In this document: positions 34,840-43,892 of the stretch, in pieces | Layout: each line of letters opens with the position of its first letter | Numbering within the stretch: the first letter of the stretch is position 1 | From: Myxococcales bacterium | Lineage (GTDB): Bacteria > Myxococcota > Myxococcia > Myxococcales > Myxococcaceae | Assembly: GCA_003153055.1 (NCBI GenBank) | Contig: PMBV01000529.1 | Location: forward strand, 9,500 to 73,499 | Length of the DNA stretch: 64,000 nucleotides | Reading direction: 5' to 3' | Translations under genes and position numbers: made by a program | The notes under the pieces: generated by a model | What the model was told of the DNA's origin: nothing | The model's database searches: none | The model's input: only the letters and a program-made list of their open reading frames with translations

Positions 34840-37095
34840 ATGAGGAACCGGCCTCACGCGTGGGTCTCCCTGCTCGCGGCCGGCCTCGCTTGGTCCGCCG
34901 TCGCCGCCCCGGCCTCGGTGGAGAAGCTCGAGGAGTTCGACCTCGACAAGGTGCGGATCACCGACCCCAGCTACAAGAACCTGTTCGACAAGAACATCCA
35001 GTACCTCCTCAGGCTGGACCCGGACCGCCTGGTGGCCGCCTTCAAAGCGGTCTCCGAAGGGCGAGACCCGGCGTCGGATGCCAACCTCTACGGGGGTTGG
35101 GAGGGCGGCTGGAGCCTGCTCCGCGGCCACACCCTCGGCCACTACCTGTCGGCGATGGCACGGGCCTACAAGCAGACCAAGGGGACCAGCCAGGGTGATG
35201 CCATCGCCCAGAAGCTCGACTCCACCATCGGGCAGCTCAAGGTGTTTCAAGACAAGAACCCCAAGGGCTACCTGTTCGGCTCGCCCGAGTCGCACTTCGA
35301 TGTCATCGAGGGGAAGGCCTCGGGCTCGAGCTGGGCCCCCTGGTACACGATGCACAAGATCCTCGCCGGGCTGCTCGATGTCTACGAGTTCGAGGGAAAC
35401 CCGACCGCGCTGGCGGTGGCGAGCAAGCTGGGTGATTGGGCCTACACCCGGAGCTCGAGCTGGGACGCCGGCCTCCGCTCGAGAGTCCTTGGCGTGGAGT
35501 ACGGTGGAATGAACGACTGCCTGTACGAGCTGTACCGGCAGACCAACAACCCCAACCACCTCGCCGCGGCCCACGCGTTCGACGAGGACACGCTGTTCAC
35601 CCCCATCTCCAACGGCACTGACATTCTCAATGGGCTCCACGCCAATACGCAGTTCCCCAAGTTCATCGGCGCGCTGAATCGCTACCGGACCCTGGGGAGC
35701 GGTGAGACGCTCTACTACACGGCGGCGAAGCAGCTCTGGACCATGGTCGTGCACGACCACACCTACGTCACCGGGGGCAACAGCGAGCTCGAGCACTTCG
35801 GCCCAGCCGGAAAGCTCGACTCGACGCGCGACAACACCAACAACGAGTCGTGCAACTCGTACAACATGCTGAAGCTCACCCGGGAGCTCTTCAAAATCAC
35901 CGGCGACGTCAAGTACGCCGACTTCTACGAGCGATCGCACATCAATGAAGTCCTCTCGGCCGTCAACCCCACCAACGCGATGACGACGTACTTCAAACCG
36001 ATGGGGACTGGGTACTTCAAGGCCTTCGGCACCGAGGACACGACCTTCTGGTGCTGCAACGGCACCGGCATGGAGAACTACGCCAAGCTCAACGACAGCC
36101 TCTACTTCCACGACGCGACCGACCTGTATGTGAACCTGTACGTCAGCTCGACCGTCGCGTGGGATGCTCGGGGCCTCACGCTGAGCCAGACGACGGACCT
36201 TCCAAATTCCAGCACCGTGGCCTTCTCCATCACCCAGGCGCCCACCGGCGCGGTGAAGCTCAAGCTCCGGAGACCGTCGTGGACCCCGTACTGTCAATTC
36301 CCGACGGTCACGGTCAACGGCCAGCGGGCCAACGCCCCGGAGGTCAACGGCTACCTCGAGGTCAACCGGGTGTGGAAGGCTGGCGACCAGCTCCGGCTCA
36401 CCCTCCCGATGGAGGTTCAGGTGTCGCGGTTGCCAGACAACCCCTCGCAGGTCGCCTTCTCCTACGGCCCGGTGGTGCTCAGCGCCGGCCTGGGCACCGA
36501 GCGAATGGTGTCGGAGGGGCAATGGTCTTCTATCAAAGCCACCATTCCGGCCGGGGTGGTCATCCAAGACACCATCCGCATCAACTCCGGTACGACGGTG
36601 AACGACTGGCTGGCGAACATCAACTCCAACCTGGTGAGGACGCCGGGGAAGCTCGAGTTCACCCTCAAGAACACCGACTCCGACACCAAGCTCGCCTTCA
36701 CACCGCACTACCAACGGTACGCGGATCGCTACGGAATTTACTTCAAGCTCGACGGGCAATCTGGAGCTGCGCCGGCGGTGGACGCGGGGGTGTGCACACC
36801 ACCCGATGCCGGGTCTGACTTCGAGCCGACGGACACGGACGCCGGCCTGCCGCCCCGGCCTGACGCGGGCCTTCCTCCGGTGAATGGGCCCGATGGCGGC
36901 TCGGACCCCGGTCACGACTCGCAGGGCAAAGGCGGCGGAAGTGGCGGAAGTGGTGGCGGTGGTGGCGGCGGAGCAGGCCACGAGCCGGTGACGGGCGCGT
37001 CCTGTCAAGCGTCCAATGGTCTCGCTGGCCTCTGGCTCAGCGGCGCGCTCCTGCTCGCCAGCCGCCGCCGTGGCAGTCGTCGCTCGAGGTGCTGA
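34840..37095 (+). CDS. GH127 beta-L-arabinofuranosidase (DUF1680) with MYXO-CTERM-like tail
   Basis: 751 residues from the ATG at 34840 with GGAGG 5 bases upstream; signal peptide about 1-23. The (alpha/alpha)6 domain carries the metal/catalytic set of GH127: Glu316/Glu318 region GGNSELEHF, Glu336 and Cys338 in NNESCNSYN, and Cys405-Cys406 in FWCCNGTGMENYAKL. The nucleophile is the first of the CC pair by analogy with HypBA1. After residue 640 come Asp-Ala-Gly and Gly-Ser linkers and a C-terminal SCQAS, hydrophobic run, RRR tail. It removes beta-arabinofuranose from plant glycoconjugates. Confidence 0.93.
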   Translation: MRNRPHAWVSLLAAGLAWSAVAAPASVEKLEEFDLDKVRITDPSYKNLFDKNIQYLLRLDPDRLVAAFKAVSEGRDPASDANLYGGWEGGWSLLRGHTLGHYLSAMARAYKQTKGTSQGDAIAQKLDSTIGQLKVFQDKNPKGYLFGSPESHFDVIEGKASGSSWAPWYTMHKILAGLLDVYEFEGNPTALAVASKLGDWAYTRSSSWDAGLRSRVLGVEYGGMNDCLYELYRQTNNPNHLAAAHAFDEDTLFTPISNGTDILNGLHANTQFPKFIGALNRYRTLGSGETLYYTAAKQLWTMVVHDHTYVTGGNSELEHFGPAGKLDSTRDNTNNESCNSYNMLKLTRELFKITGDVKYADFYERSHINEVLSAVNPTNAMTTYFKPMGTGYFKAFGTEDTTFWCCNGTGMENYAKLNDSLYFHDATDLYVNLYVSSTVAWDARGLTLSQTTDLPNSSTVAFSITQAPTGAVKLKLRRPSWTPYCQFPTVTVNGQRANAPEVNGYLEVNRVWKAGDQLRLTLPMEVQVSRLPDNPSQVAFSYGPVVLSAGLGTERMVSEGQWSSIKATIPAGVVIQDTIRINSGTTVNDWLANINSNLVRTPGKLEFTLKNTDSDTKLAFTPHYQRYADRYGIYFKLDGQSGAAPAVDAGVCTPPDAGSDFEPTDTDAGLPPRPDAGLPPVNGPDGGSDPGHDSQGKGGGSGGSGGGGGGGAGHEPVTGASCQASNGLAGLWLSGALLLASRRRGSRRSRC

Positions 37096-37220
37096 GTCAA
37101 ACCAAGCTCGAGGCAGTCGACGGCCAGGCCCGCCGCCACAATGCGCGCTTCACGTGTCGTCGAGGAACTCCCGCCGGGCGATTCGAGCCCGCATGCGCCC
37201 CCGCGGAGCAGGCGTCAGCG

Positions 37221-37529
37221 TCACCGCCGACGAGCGAACGGCAGCAGCGCCCGGCGCGCGTCCTTGTGCACTTTGAACACCCGCTCCTTGATGGGTGAGC
37301 TGGTGACGAAATCGGCGTAGGCCCCCTCGAGGGCCGAGCGAAACAGCGCGCGGGAGCCGTCGTCGTCGACCCCGTCGAGCGGGGTGCGGTGGAGCGACTC
37401 GGCCATGCGCCGGAGAATATGGAGCCGCGCCCGGTTCAGCACGAGCGGGTCGAAGTCCACCTCGAGGTAGCGGAAGAAGTCTTCCGCGGCGCTCAGCTTC
37501 TTCAAATCTTCAGCGACGGCCACTGGCAT
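37221..37529 (-). CDS. nifW: nitrogenase-stabilizing/protective protein NifW
   Basis: 102 residues. [20 protein letters not shown] followed by [13 protein letters not shown] is the NifW pattern. NifW helps nitrogenase MoFe-protein maturation or protection. It overlaps the end of nifV by 20 bases. The ATG at 37529 has GGGAGG directly abutting it. A GTG at 37523, two codons in, has the same site at an ideal 6-base spacing and may be the true start. Last gene of the nfu-nifS-nifV-nifW operon. The 125 bases downstream hold no gene. Confidence 0.9.
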   Translation of the reverse strand: MPVAVAEDLKKLSAAEDFFRYLEVDFDPLVLNRARLHILRRMAESLHRTPLDGVDDDGSRALFRSALEGAYADFVTSSPIKERVFKVHKDARRALLPFARRR

Positions 37530-38661
37530 CCTCCCATGTCTCGGCGAGTGCTTCCTGGTACATCCGCAACAAGTCTTTCCCCTCGACCGCGCGCTTGGTG
37601 GCGATGGCCCGGGCCCGAACCCGGTCGAGCACGCCCGGCAGCAACAGCTCGTCGACGTCGACCCCGAGCGTCCTCAGCGCGTGGCGCAGCGAGGCGCGAC
37701 CGGAGTGCTTGCCCATGACGATTTCTCGCTCCCGCCCAAAAGGCGTGGGGCTCAGCGCTTCGTAGGTCGCCGGGTCTCTGAGCAGCCCGGCCACGTGAAT
37801 GCCCGACTCGTGGGCGAAGACCGAGCGGCCGACGATGGACTTTCCCTCGGGAATGCTGCGGCACGCGGCCGTCGCTACCAGCTCAGCCAGCCCGCACAGC
37901 CGAGACGCGAGCACGTTCGTCGTCCATGTGGAGAGCCGAGGCAGCGCCGTCACCACCTCCTCGAGCGCGGCGTTGCCCGCCCGCTCGCCCAGCCCCAGCA
38001 CACAGACGCTCATCGAGCTCGCCCCGCCTCGCACCGCGGCCAGCGTGTTCGCCGTGGCCAGCCCGAGGTCGTCGTGCCCGTGGAACTCCAGCTCGAGGTC
38101 ACTGTGGGCTCGCAGCCGCTCGAAGACGCTGGCCGCCCCGAAGGGGTCCAGCACGCTCACGGTGTCGGCATAGCGAAAGCGATGGGCCCCCGCCCGAGCC
38201 GCCGTCTCCATCGCCTCGAGGACGAAGTCCTGGTCGGCACGGCTCGCGTCCTCGCCTCCCACCGCCACCTTGAAGCCCCTATCGAGGGCCAGGCGCACCA
38301 CCCGGGCGATGCGGGCCAGCACCGCCGGCCGACCGCCCTGCAGCTTGGCGGCGATCTGTCGATCCGACAGGGGCACCGAGAGGTTGATTCGAGTGAGCCC
38401 CGTCTGCGCCGCCGCCTCGACGTCGGACTCGGTCATTCGCCCCCACGCGATGGCCTGGGCGCGCTCGAGCACCGAGCCCACCGCCGCGATGGCGTCGATC
38501 TCCGCGTGCCCCATGGCAGGGATGCCCGCTTCAATCTCATCGACCCCGGCGGCCTCGAGCGCCCGCGCGATGGCGACCTTCTCTTTCAGCGAGAACGCCA
38601 CCCCAGGAGCCTGCTCCCCGTCGCGCAAGGTGCTGTCATTGACGACAATGGTCGTGCTCAC
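37510..38661 (-). CDS. nifV: homocitrate synthase
   Basis: 383 residues, GTG start overlapping the nifS stop (GTGA). The DRE-TIM metallolyase motif [16 protein letters not shown] is at the N-terminus. [14 protein letters not shown] and [14 protein letters not shown] are the metal-binding and lid motifs of homocitrate/isopropylmalate synthases. NifV condenses acetyl-CoA and 2-oxoglutarate to homocitrate, the organic ligand of FeMo-co. The nif neighbours and length distinguish it from LeuA or lysine-pathway enzymes. Confidence 0.95.
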   Translation of the reverse strand: MSTTIVVNDSTLRDGEQAPGVAFSLKEKVAIARALEAAGVDEIEAGIPAMGHAEIDAIAAVGSVLERAQAIAWGRMTESDVEAAAQTGLTRINLSVPLSDRQIAAKLQGGRPAVLARIARVVRLALDRGFKVAVGGEDASRADQDFVLEAMETAARAGAHRFRYADTVSVLDPFGAASVFERLRAHSDLELEFHGHDDLGLATANTLAAVRGGASSMSVCVLGLGERAGNAALEEVVTALPRLSTWTTNVLASRLCGLAELVATAACRSIPEGKSIVGRSVFAHESGIHVAGLLRDPATYEALSPTPFGREREIVMGKHSGRASLRHALRTLGVDVDELLLPGVLDRVRARAIATKRAVEGKDLLRMYQEALAETWEDASGRR

Positions 38662-39860
38662 GCTGGCTGGCTCCCGTACTGCGACGAAAACCCCTGCGAG
38701 CTCTCCGTTGGCCGAGGCTTCCGCAGCGACTCTATCAGCCGCGGCAGCACTTCGAGCACCCGGTCGATTTCTCCATCGGAGTTGTCCTTGGACAAGGAGA
38801 ACCGGATGGCCCCCATGGCCATGGCGAGGGGCACGCGCATGGCGCGAAGCACGTGCGACGCCTCGTTCAGGCCCGACGCGCAGGCGGCCCCGGACGCCAC
38901 GGCGATGCCCAGGCGGCTGAGCAGCTCGACCGCCGCCTCGCCATCGACCCGCTCGAAGGAGATGTTGCTGGTGTTGCCGAGGCGCGTCGAGACCGCTCCG
39001 TTGACCCGGCTGCGCGGTATTCGCTCGAGGAGGCCTGCTTCGAGGCGGTCGCGCAGAGCCCGCACTCGATGCTCGTCTTCGAAGCCCTGCATCGCCAGCT
39101 CGGCCGCCTTGCCGAAGCCGACGATGCCCGGCACGTTCTCGGTTCCTGCCCGGCGTCCGCGTTCTTGCTTCCCTCCACGGAGCGAAGGGTGAAACCGCAG
39201 GCCCTTCTTCACGTACAGCGCGCCCACTCCTTTGGGGCCATGGAGCTTGTGAGCCGTCAGCGAGAGCAGGTCGATGGCGGTCGCCTTGACGTCCATCGCG
39301 ACGCGCCCCGCCGCCTGCACCGCGTCGACATGAAAAAGGGCGCCCGCCTGGTGGGCGAGCTCGGCGAGGAGTGCCACGTCGTGCAAGGTGCCTGTCTCAT
39401 TGTTGGCCCACATCACTGACGCCAGCGCGGTGCGGGTCGAGAGCACTCGTCGGTAGGCGTCGAGGTCGATCTGCCCGTTGCCATCGACCGGCACGAAGTG
39501 GACCTTGATGGCCCTCGTGGCCTCGAGGTGCTTCGCGGTGACGAGGAGAGAGGGGTGCTCCACGGCCGAGACGACGAGCTCGCTCCGCCCGCTGGCCGAG
39601 CCCGCCGCGAGCGCCGAGTGCACCGCGCTATGGTTCGACTCGGTAGCACCCGAGGTGAAGAGAATCTCTTCGTCGGCCCGCGCGCCGATCAGCGCCTGCA
39701 CCGCTCTGCGCGCCGCCTGCACCGCCTTCGCCGCGACGGCGCCTGCTCCATGGGCCGACGAGGCGTTGCCGTAGTGCTCCAGGAAGTACGGCACCATGGT
39801 CGCTAGCACCTCAGCGTCGACCCGCGTCGTCGCGTTGTTGTCGAGGTAGATGAGGCTCAT
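38658..39860 (-). CDS. nifS: cysteine desulfurase NifS
   Basis: 400 residues from the ATG at 39860 ([15 protein letters not shown]), which overlaps the nfu stop as ATGA. Class V PLP fold: [20 protein letters not shown], the Schiff-base Lys in [10 protein letters not shown], and the catalytic Cys in [18 protein letters not shown]. NifS mobilises sulphur from cysteine for nitrogenase Fe-S clusters. The C-terminus overlaps nifV. Its place in the nif operon separates it from the housekeeping IscS. Confidence 0.95.
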   Translation of the reverse strand: MSLIYLDNNATTRVDAEVLATMVPYFLEHYGNASSAHGAGAVAAKAVQAARRAVQALIGARADEEILFTSGATESNHSAVHSALAAGSASGRSELVVSAVEHPSLLVTAKHLEATRAIKVHFVPVDGNGQIDLDAYRRVLSTRTALASVMWANNETGTLHDVALLAELAHQAGALFHVDAVQAAGRVAMDVKATAIDLLSLTAHKLHGPKGVGALYVKKGLRFHPSLRGGKQERGRRAGTENVPGIVGFGKAAELAMQGFEDEHRVRALRDRLEAGLLERIPRSRVNGAVSTRLGNTSNISFERVDGEAAVELLSRLGIAVASGAACASGLNEASHVLRAMRVPLAMAMGAIRFSLSKDNSDGEIDRVLEVLPRLIESLRKPRPTESSQGFSSQYGSQPA

Positions 39861-40123
39861 GGCTCGTACCCCGGCGGCACCGGGATGACTCGCACCAACT
39901 GATTGAGCTCCTTCATCAGCCTCGCCTGGAGCCCTTGCACCGTCGCCCCCGCCAGCTGACACCCGACGCACGCGCCCGTCATGCGCACCAGCACGCGATC
40001 AGCCTCGACCTTCACCAGCTCGCAATCTCCACCGTCCGCTTGGAAGGTCGGTCGCAGCTCGGCGATGACCGCTTCGATCTGCTTCACCTTCTCTGGAGTG
40101 TCGAGGGGTCGCTTGACCCGCAC
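39857..40123 (-). CDS. nifU: standalone Nfu-domain protein (NifU C-terminal domain)
   Basis: 88 residues if translation begins at the GTG at 40123, which has a weak GGAGAGTGGA site. The Nfu domain (KVKQIEAVIAELRPTFQADG, then MTGACVGCQLAG with the CxxC cluster ligand) is complete, while the IscU-type and ferredoxin-type domains of full NifU are missing. The frame is open to an ATG at 40288, but the sigma-54 promoter lies inside that extension, so the short form is preferred. An ATG at 40180 would be almost leaderless. Role: Fe-S cluster carrier for nitrogenase proteins. Confidence 0.82.
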   Translation of the reverse strand: MRVKRPLDTPEKVKQIEAVIAELRPTFQADGGDCELVKVEADRVLVRMTGACVGCQLAGATVQGLQARLMKELNQLVRVIPVPPGYEP

Positions 40124-40193
40124 CGCTGATCCACTCTCCGTACGAACCGGAACTCCGTAGCCCGCTGCGTCATCGGCCATAGTCGTGACTGAG

Positions 40194-40209
40194 AGCAACC
40201 CTTGCGCCA
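40194..40209 (-). promoter_or_regulatory. sigma-54 (-24/-12) promoter of nfu-nifS-nifV-nifW
   Basis: TGGCGCAAGGGTTGCT on the minus strand: GG at 40208-40207, GC at 40196-40195, exactly 10 bases between, matching TGGCAC-N5-TTGCW at all but one base. Expected transcription start near 40184. A NifA site lies about 71 bases upstream. Confidence 0.8.
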
Positions 40210-40271
40210 ATTCGTAACCACCTGAAACCTGGACTGTCGGCTTTCTTACCTCCACAACCTTTCCTTCACTT

Positions 40272-40287
40272 TGTCGGGTTGCCGACA
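40272..40287. promoter_or_regulatory. NifA upstream activator site TGT-N10-ACA
   Basis: TGTCGGGTTGCCGACA is a TGT-N10-ACA site with extended symmetry (TGTCGG/CCGACA). It is centred about 71 bases from the -24 of the nfu promoter and lies between the divergent nfu and nifA genes, so it could serve both. The gap is clearly less GC-rich than its surroundings. Confidence 0.75.
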
Positions 40288-40323
40288 TGACAATTGACGA
40301 AAGTTCAGCTTAATATTGCTTCG

Positions 40324-40338
40324 TGGAAATCCCAATGC
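40324..40338 (+). promoter_or_regulatory. weak sigma-54-like promoter upstream of nifA
   Basis: TGGAAATCCCAATGC has GG at 40325-40326 and GC at 40337-40338 with the required 10-base spacing but a poor -24 flank. The NifA site at 40272 is about 45 bases from the -24. It would allow autoactivation of nifA if functional. Confidence 0.3.
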
Positions 40339-40424
40339 GCGTAACGAGGAACAAATAGAACGATGTTTACGCTTAATCGCGCTCAGTTTAAGACAGCGTC
40401 CTTCATGGCCCGGAGGGGGAGCCC

Positions 40425-42026
40425 ATGAGCGCGCTGGAAGGGACCGAAGCACCGACGTCTCGGCCGCGGGCGGACATCGCATTGCTGACGGTGTACGAGC
40501 TGTCGAAGCTCCTCACGACGCCTGATCGCCTCGAGGTGATGCTGGGGCGCGTGCTGGAGCTGTTGGCGAGCTTTCTCGACATGCGCCATGGGCTCATCGC
40601 CCTGCTCGATGACGAAGGGAGCCCGGAGGCGGTCATCGGCGTCGGGTGGACCGAGGCGCGGGCCGAGAAGTTCCGCGACGAGCTGCCCGAGCTGGCCATC
40701 GCCGACGTGGTGAAGACCAAGGCACCGGTGGTGGTGGACAGCGTTCGGGGTCACGCGTGGTTCCCCGCCAGTGGAATGAGCGAGTGGCCGAGCGAGGCCG
40801 ACGTCGCGTTTCTCGGTGTGCCCATCGAGGATCGCGGCGAGCTCATCGGGACGCTCAGCGTGGAGCGCAATCGTCACCGGCCCGTGCCCTTCGACGAAGA
40901 CGTGCGGCTCCTCAGCATGATCGCCAACATGGTGGGCCAGGCCGTGCGGCTGCAGCGGCTCATCTCGAAGGATCGAGAGCGGCTCATCGAGGAGCAGGCT
41001 CGCCTCGGCAAGCTCCTCGAGCACGCTGGCGCCGCGCGGCCGCTGAGCGAGACCGGCATCGTGGGTGACAGCCCGGCCATTCGCCTGGTCAGCGAGAAGC
41101 TGCGCATCGTGGCCAAGAGCAACTCCACGGTGCTGCTGCGCGGTGAGTCGGGCACCGGCAAGGAGCTGTTCGCTCAGGCGCTGCACCGCCTCTCGCCTCG
41201 CAAGGACAAGCCCTTCATCGCCGTCAACTGCGCCGCGCTGCCCGAGACGGTGCTCGAGAGCGAGCTGTTCGGCCACGAGAAGGGGGCCTTCACCAACGCC
41301 GGGGCGATGCGCCGGGGCCGCTTCGAGCTGGCCGATGGGGGCACGCTGTTCCTCGATGAGATTGGCGACATCTCTCCAGCCTTTCAGGCCAAGCTCCTGC
41401 GCGTGCTCCAGGAGGGCGAGCTTGAGCGGGTGGGCGGGAGCGCCACCATTCGCGTTGACGTGAGGCTGGTGGCGGCCACCAACCGCGACCTGGAAGAGGC
41501 GGTGGCGCGCGGTGCGTTCCGGGCCGACCTCTATTACCGCATCAGCGTGGTGCCCATCTTCCTCCCGCCGTTGCGCTCGAGGAAGGCCGACATCGCGCCC
41601 TTGGCCCGGGAGTTTCTCCGCCGCTTCAACGAAGAGCACGAGACCCAGCTCGCCCTCGATGAAGGTGCCCTGGGCGTGCTCCACGCGTGCAACTTCCCCG
41701 GCAACGTGCGGGAGCTGGAGAACTGCGTGCGTCGCACCGCGACCTTCGCGCGGAGTTTGGTGCTCGGGCCGGCCGACTTCGCCTGCAAGCAAGACGAGTG
41801 TCTCTCGGCCACCCTGTGGCGTCAGCCGGTGCCGGTGTCGCACGCCCCGGCGGCGACCGCTCCGGCCCCTGTCGGCGAGAGCGACAAGACCGAGCGAGAG
41901 CGACTCATCGAGGCGATGGAGTCGGCTGGCTGGGTGCAGGCCCGCGCGGCTCGTCTCCTGGGGCTCACTCCTCGGCAGATCGGCTACGCGCTGAAGAAGC
42001 ACAACGTGCCCATCAAGAAGTTCTAG
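40425..42026 (+). CDS. nifA: NifA, sigma-54-dependent activator of nif genes (O2-sensitive type)
   Basis: 533 residues with GGAGGGGGA before the ATG. GAF domain about 20-180; AAA+ domain about 215-445 with Walker A GESGTGKE, Walker [12 protein letters not shown] and the sigma-54 contact loop as GAFTNA instead of the usual GAFTGA. Between the AAA+ domain and the C-terminal Fis-type helix-turn-helix ([20 protein letters not shown]) it has Cys-x11-Cys-x19-Cys-x4-Cys. That is the spacing found in oxygen-sensitive rhizobial NifA and absent from Klebsiella/Azotobacter NifA. Its binding sites flank nfu and nifB. Confidence 0.96.
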   Translation: MSALEGTEAPTSRPRADIALLTVYELSKLLTTPDRLEVMLGRVLELLASFLDMRHGLIALLDDEGSPEAVIGVGWTEARAEKFRDELPELAIADVVKTKAPVVVDSVRGHAWFPASGMSEWPSEADVAFLGVPIEDRGELIGTLSVERNRHRPVPFDEDVRLLSMIANMVGQAVRLQRLISKDRERLIEEQARLGKLLEHAGAARPLSETGIVGDSPAIRLVSEKLRIVAKSNSTVLLRGESGTGKELFAQALHRLSPRKDKPFIAVNCAALPETVLESELFGHEKGAFTNAGAMRRGRFELADGGTLFLDEIGDISPAFQAKLLRVLQEGELERVGGSATIRVDVRLVAATNRDLEEAVARGAFRADLYYRISVVPIFLPPLRSRKADIAPLAREFLRRFNEEHETQLALDEGALGVLHACNFPGNVRELENCVRRTATFARSLVLGPADFACKQDECLSATLWRQPVPVSHAPAATAPAPVGESDKTERERLIEAMESAGWVQARAARLLGLTPRQIGYALKKHNVPIKKF

Positions 42027-42030
42027 TGGC

Positions 42031-42063
42031 TGTCGGAGACCCGACATTGTCGCGACCGCGACA
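42031..42063. promoter_or_regulatory. two tandem NifA sites upstream of nifB
   Basis: TGTCGGAGACCCGACA (42031-42046) and TGTCGCGACCGCGACA (42048-42063) are both TGT-N10-ACA with longer symmetry. They begin 5 bases after the nifA stop. Their centres are about 71 and 54 bases from the -24 element of the nifB promoter. Confidence 0.85.
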
Positions 42064-42107
42064 TGGGGAACGCTCGCCAACCTCGCGGTCTCTCTGGAGC
42101 CCAGTGC

Positions 42108-42123
42108 TGGTGCGGACCTTGCT
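42108..42123 (+). promoter_or_regulatory. sigma-54 (-24/-12) promoter of nifB-nifZ-nifT
   Basis: TGGTGCGGACCTTGCT: GG at 42109-42110 and GC at 42121-42122, 10 bases apart, with the TTGCT -12 element intact. Transcription should start near 42134, some 17 bases before the nifB start codon. Confidence 0.88.
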
Positions 42124-42150
42124 CAATGAGCCAGCTCACAAGGAGCCAGC

Positions 42151-43599
42151 TTGGGTCAGCTCGTCACGCTTCCATCATTGAATGCCCCCGCCGAGAAGTC
42201 GTGTGCCTCGAAGTCGTGCGGCTCGTCGGAGAGCCAAGACGACCTCCCCGCAGACGTGTGGGAAAAGGTGAAGGACCACCCCTGTTACTCGGAGGAGGCC
42301 CACCAGTACTTCGCCCGCATGCACGTGGCCGTGGCGCCGGCCTGCAACATCCAATGCAATTACTGCAACCGGAAGTACGACTGTTCCAATGAGTCGCGCC
42401 CCGGAGTGGTGTCCGAGAAGCTGACGCCCGAAGAGGCGGTGCGGAAGGTGACGGCGGTGGCCAACGAGGTGCCCGAGCTGTCGGTGCTGGGCATCGCCGG
42501 GCCCGGTGACGCGTGCCACGACTGGAAGAAGTCGAAGGCCACGCTCGAGCTGGTGAAGGCGCGCGTTCCCGACCTCAAGCTGTGCCTGTCGACCAACGGG
42601 CTGGCGCTGCCCGACTGCGTCGACGACATCGCCGAGCTCGGCATCGACCACGTCACCATCACCATCAACATGGTGAACCCGGAGATCGGCGCTCGCATCT
42701 ACCCGTGGGTCTACTTCAAGGGGAAGCGGTACCACGGGGTCGAGGCCTCGACGCTGCTCCACGAGCGGCAGATGCTGGGTCTCGAGATGCTGGTGGCGCG
42801 GAAGATTCTGGTGAAGGTCAACTCGGTGATGATTCCGGGCATCAACGACGTGCACCTGCTCGAGGTGAGCAAGGTGGTGAAGGCGAAGGGCGCCTTCCTC
42901 CACAATGTGATGCCGCTCATCTCCGAAGCCAAGCACGGCACGCACTTCGGGCTCACCGGCCAGCGCGGCCCCACGGCGAAGGAGCTGCAGGGCCTGCAGG
43001 ATCGCTTGGGCAACGGCACCAAGCTGATGCGGCATTGTCGCCAGTGCCGGGCCGACGCGGTGGGCCTGTTGGGAGAGGACCGAGGCCAGGAGTTCAACCT
43101 CGCCGCGCTCCCCGAAACGGTGGAGTACGACCCGACGCTGCGCGAGGCCCACCGGGAGGTCATCTCGAGGGAGCGGAGCGAGCACTCCGAGACCAAAGAA
43201 GCGGCGGTGGCCGAGCTCAAGCAGCTCCCCGACGCCGCGCCGGTCCTCATCGCGGTGGCGACTCGCGGTGGCGGGCGCATCAACCAGCACTACGGCCACG
43301 CCAAGGAGTTTCAGGTCTTCGAGGCCTCGTCGGCCGGCGTGAAGTTCATCGGCCACCGGAAGGTCGAGACCTACTGCCAGGGTGGCTGGGGAGAAGACGC
43401 CTCGCTCGACGCGTCGCTCCAGGTGCTCGAAGGGGTGAAGGCCGTTCTCTGCGCCAAGGTCGGCGCTTGCCCGAGGGAGGGCCTCGAGGCAGCGGGCATC
43501 GTGGTCTCGGACCAGTACGCCTACGAGTGGATCGAAGCGGGCATCGCGGCCTGGTACGCGGCGTACGTGGGCGAAGTCATGGTTGGAAAGACAGCCTGA
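42151..43599 (+). CDS. nifB: FeMo-cofactor biosynthesis protein NifB
   Basis: 482 residues, TTG start with AAGGAG 5 bases upstream. Radical SAM motif CNIQCNYCNRKYDC near residue 70, SVLGIAGPGDA and the later HCRQCRADAVGLLGED complete the cluster-binding set. The C-terminal NifX/NafY-like domain (about 365-482; RINQHYGHAKEFQVF) is present, so this is the long proteobacterial form. NifB makes NifB-co, the Fe-S-carbide precursor of all nitrogenase cofactors. The start lies in a strongly predicted NifA/sigma-54 unit. Confidence 0.97.
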   Translation: MGQLVTLPSLNAPAEKSCASKSCGSSESQDDLPADVWEKVKDHPCYSEEAHQYFARMHVAVAPACNIQCNYCNRKYDCSNESRPGVVSEKLTPEEAVRKVTAVANEVPELSVLGIAGPGDACHDWKKSKATLELVKARVPDLKLCLSTNGLALPDCVDDIAELGIDHVTITINMVNPEIGARIYPWVYFKGKRYHGVEASTLLHERQMLGLEMLVARKILVKVNSVMIPGINDVHLLEVSKVVKAKGAFLHNVMPLISEAKHGTHFGLTGQRGPTAKELQGLQDRLGNGTKLMRHCRQCRADAVGLLGEDRGQEFNLAALPETVEYDPTLREAHREVISRERSEHSETKEAAVAELKQLPDAAPVLIAVATRGGGRINQHYGHAKEFQVFEASSAGVKFIGHRKVETYCQGGWGEDASLDASLQVLEGVKAVLCAKVGACPREGLEAAGIVVSDQYAYEWIEAGIAAWYAAYVGEVMVGKTA

Positions 43600-43607
43600 G
43601 GAGCGCC

Positions 43608-43892
43608 ATGGAACGGGAAGTCATTGAGCTCGATGGGCCGCCCAAGTTCGAGCCGGGGCAGAAGGTGCGCTCGACCAAGGTGGTGAAGAACGACGGCACC
43701 TTCGCCGGGAGGGACATCGGAGACGTGTTGGTGAAGAAGGGTGACGTGGGGTACGTGCGCGACGTCGGCACGTTCCTCCAGCGGTTCTACATCTACGCGG
43801 TGGAGTTCGTCGATCGCGGCTCGGTGGTGGGCATGCGCGCGAGAGAGCTCAAGTCCTGTGAGGCCGCGCTGGGAGGCGCGAAAGTGCCATGA
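43608..43892 (+). CDS. nifZ: NifZ
   Basis: 94 residues, 8 bases after the nifB stop with GAGGAG before the ATG. PPKFEPGQKVRSTKVVKNDG and GDVGYVRDVGTFLQRFYIYA are the SH3-like NifZ core. NifZ assists P-cluster formation in the MoFe protein. The ATG of nifT overlaps its TGA, so nifB-nifZ-nifT is one operon. Confidence 0.94.
   Translation: MEREVIELDGPPKFEPGQKVRSTKVVKNDGTFAGRDIGDVLVKKGDVGYVRDVGTFLQRFYIYAVEFVDRGSVVGMRARELKSCEAALGGAKVP

Noticed and set aside
34807..37008. 733-codon open frame on the minus strand opposite GH127
   Set aside because: Val/Arg/Glu-rich translation with no family motif. The plus strand carries the catalytic residues of GH127.
37178..37195. GGGCGATTCGAGCCC, resembling a tRNA T-arm
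   Set aside because: The loop lacks the TTC order of a true T-loop on either strand and no acceptor or anticodon arm can be formed around it.
37681..39192. Long plus-strand frame across nifV and nifS
   Set aside because: Low-complexity Arg/Pro/Ser translation; nifV and nifS on the other strand are unambiguous.
40124..40288. N-terminal extension of the Nfu protein to the ATG at 40288
   Set aside because: It contains a near-consensus sigma-54 promoter and a NifA site, and has no ribosome site at its start codon.
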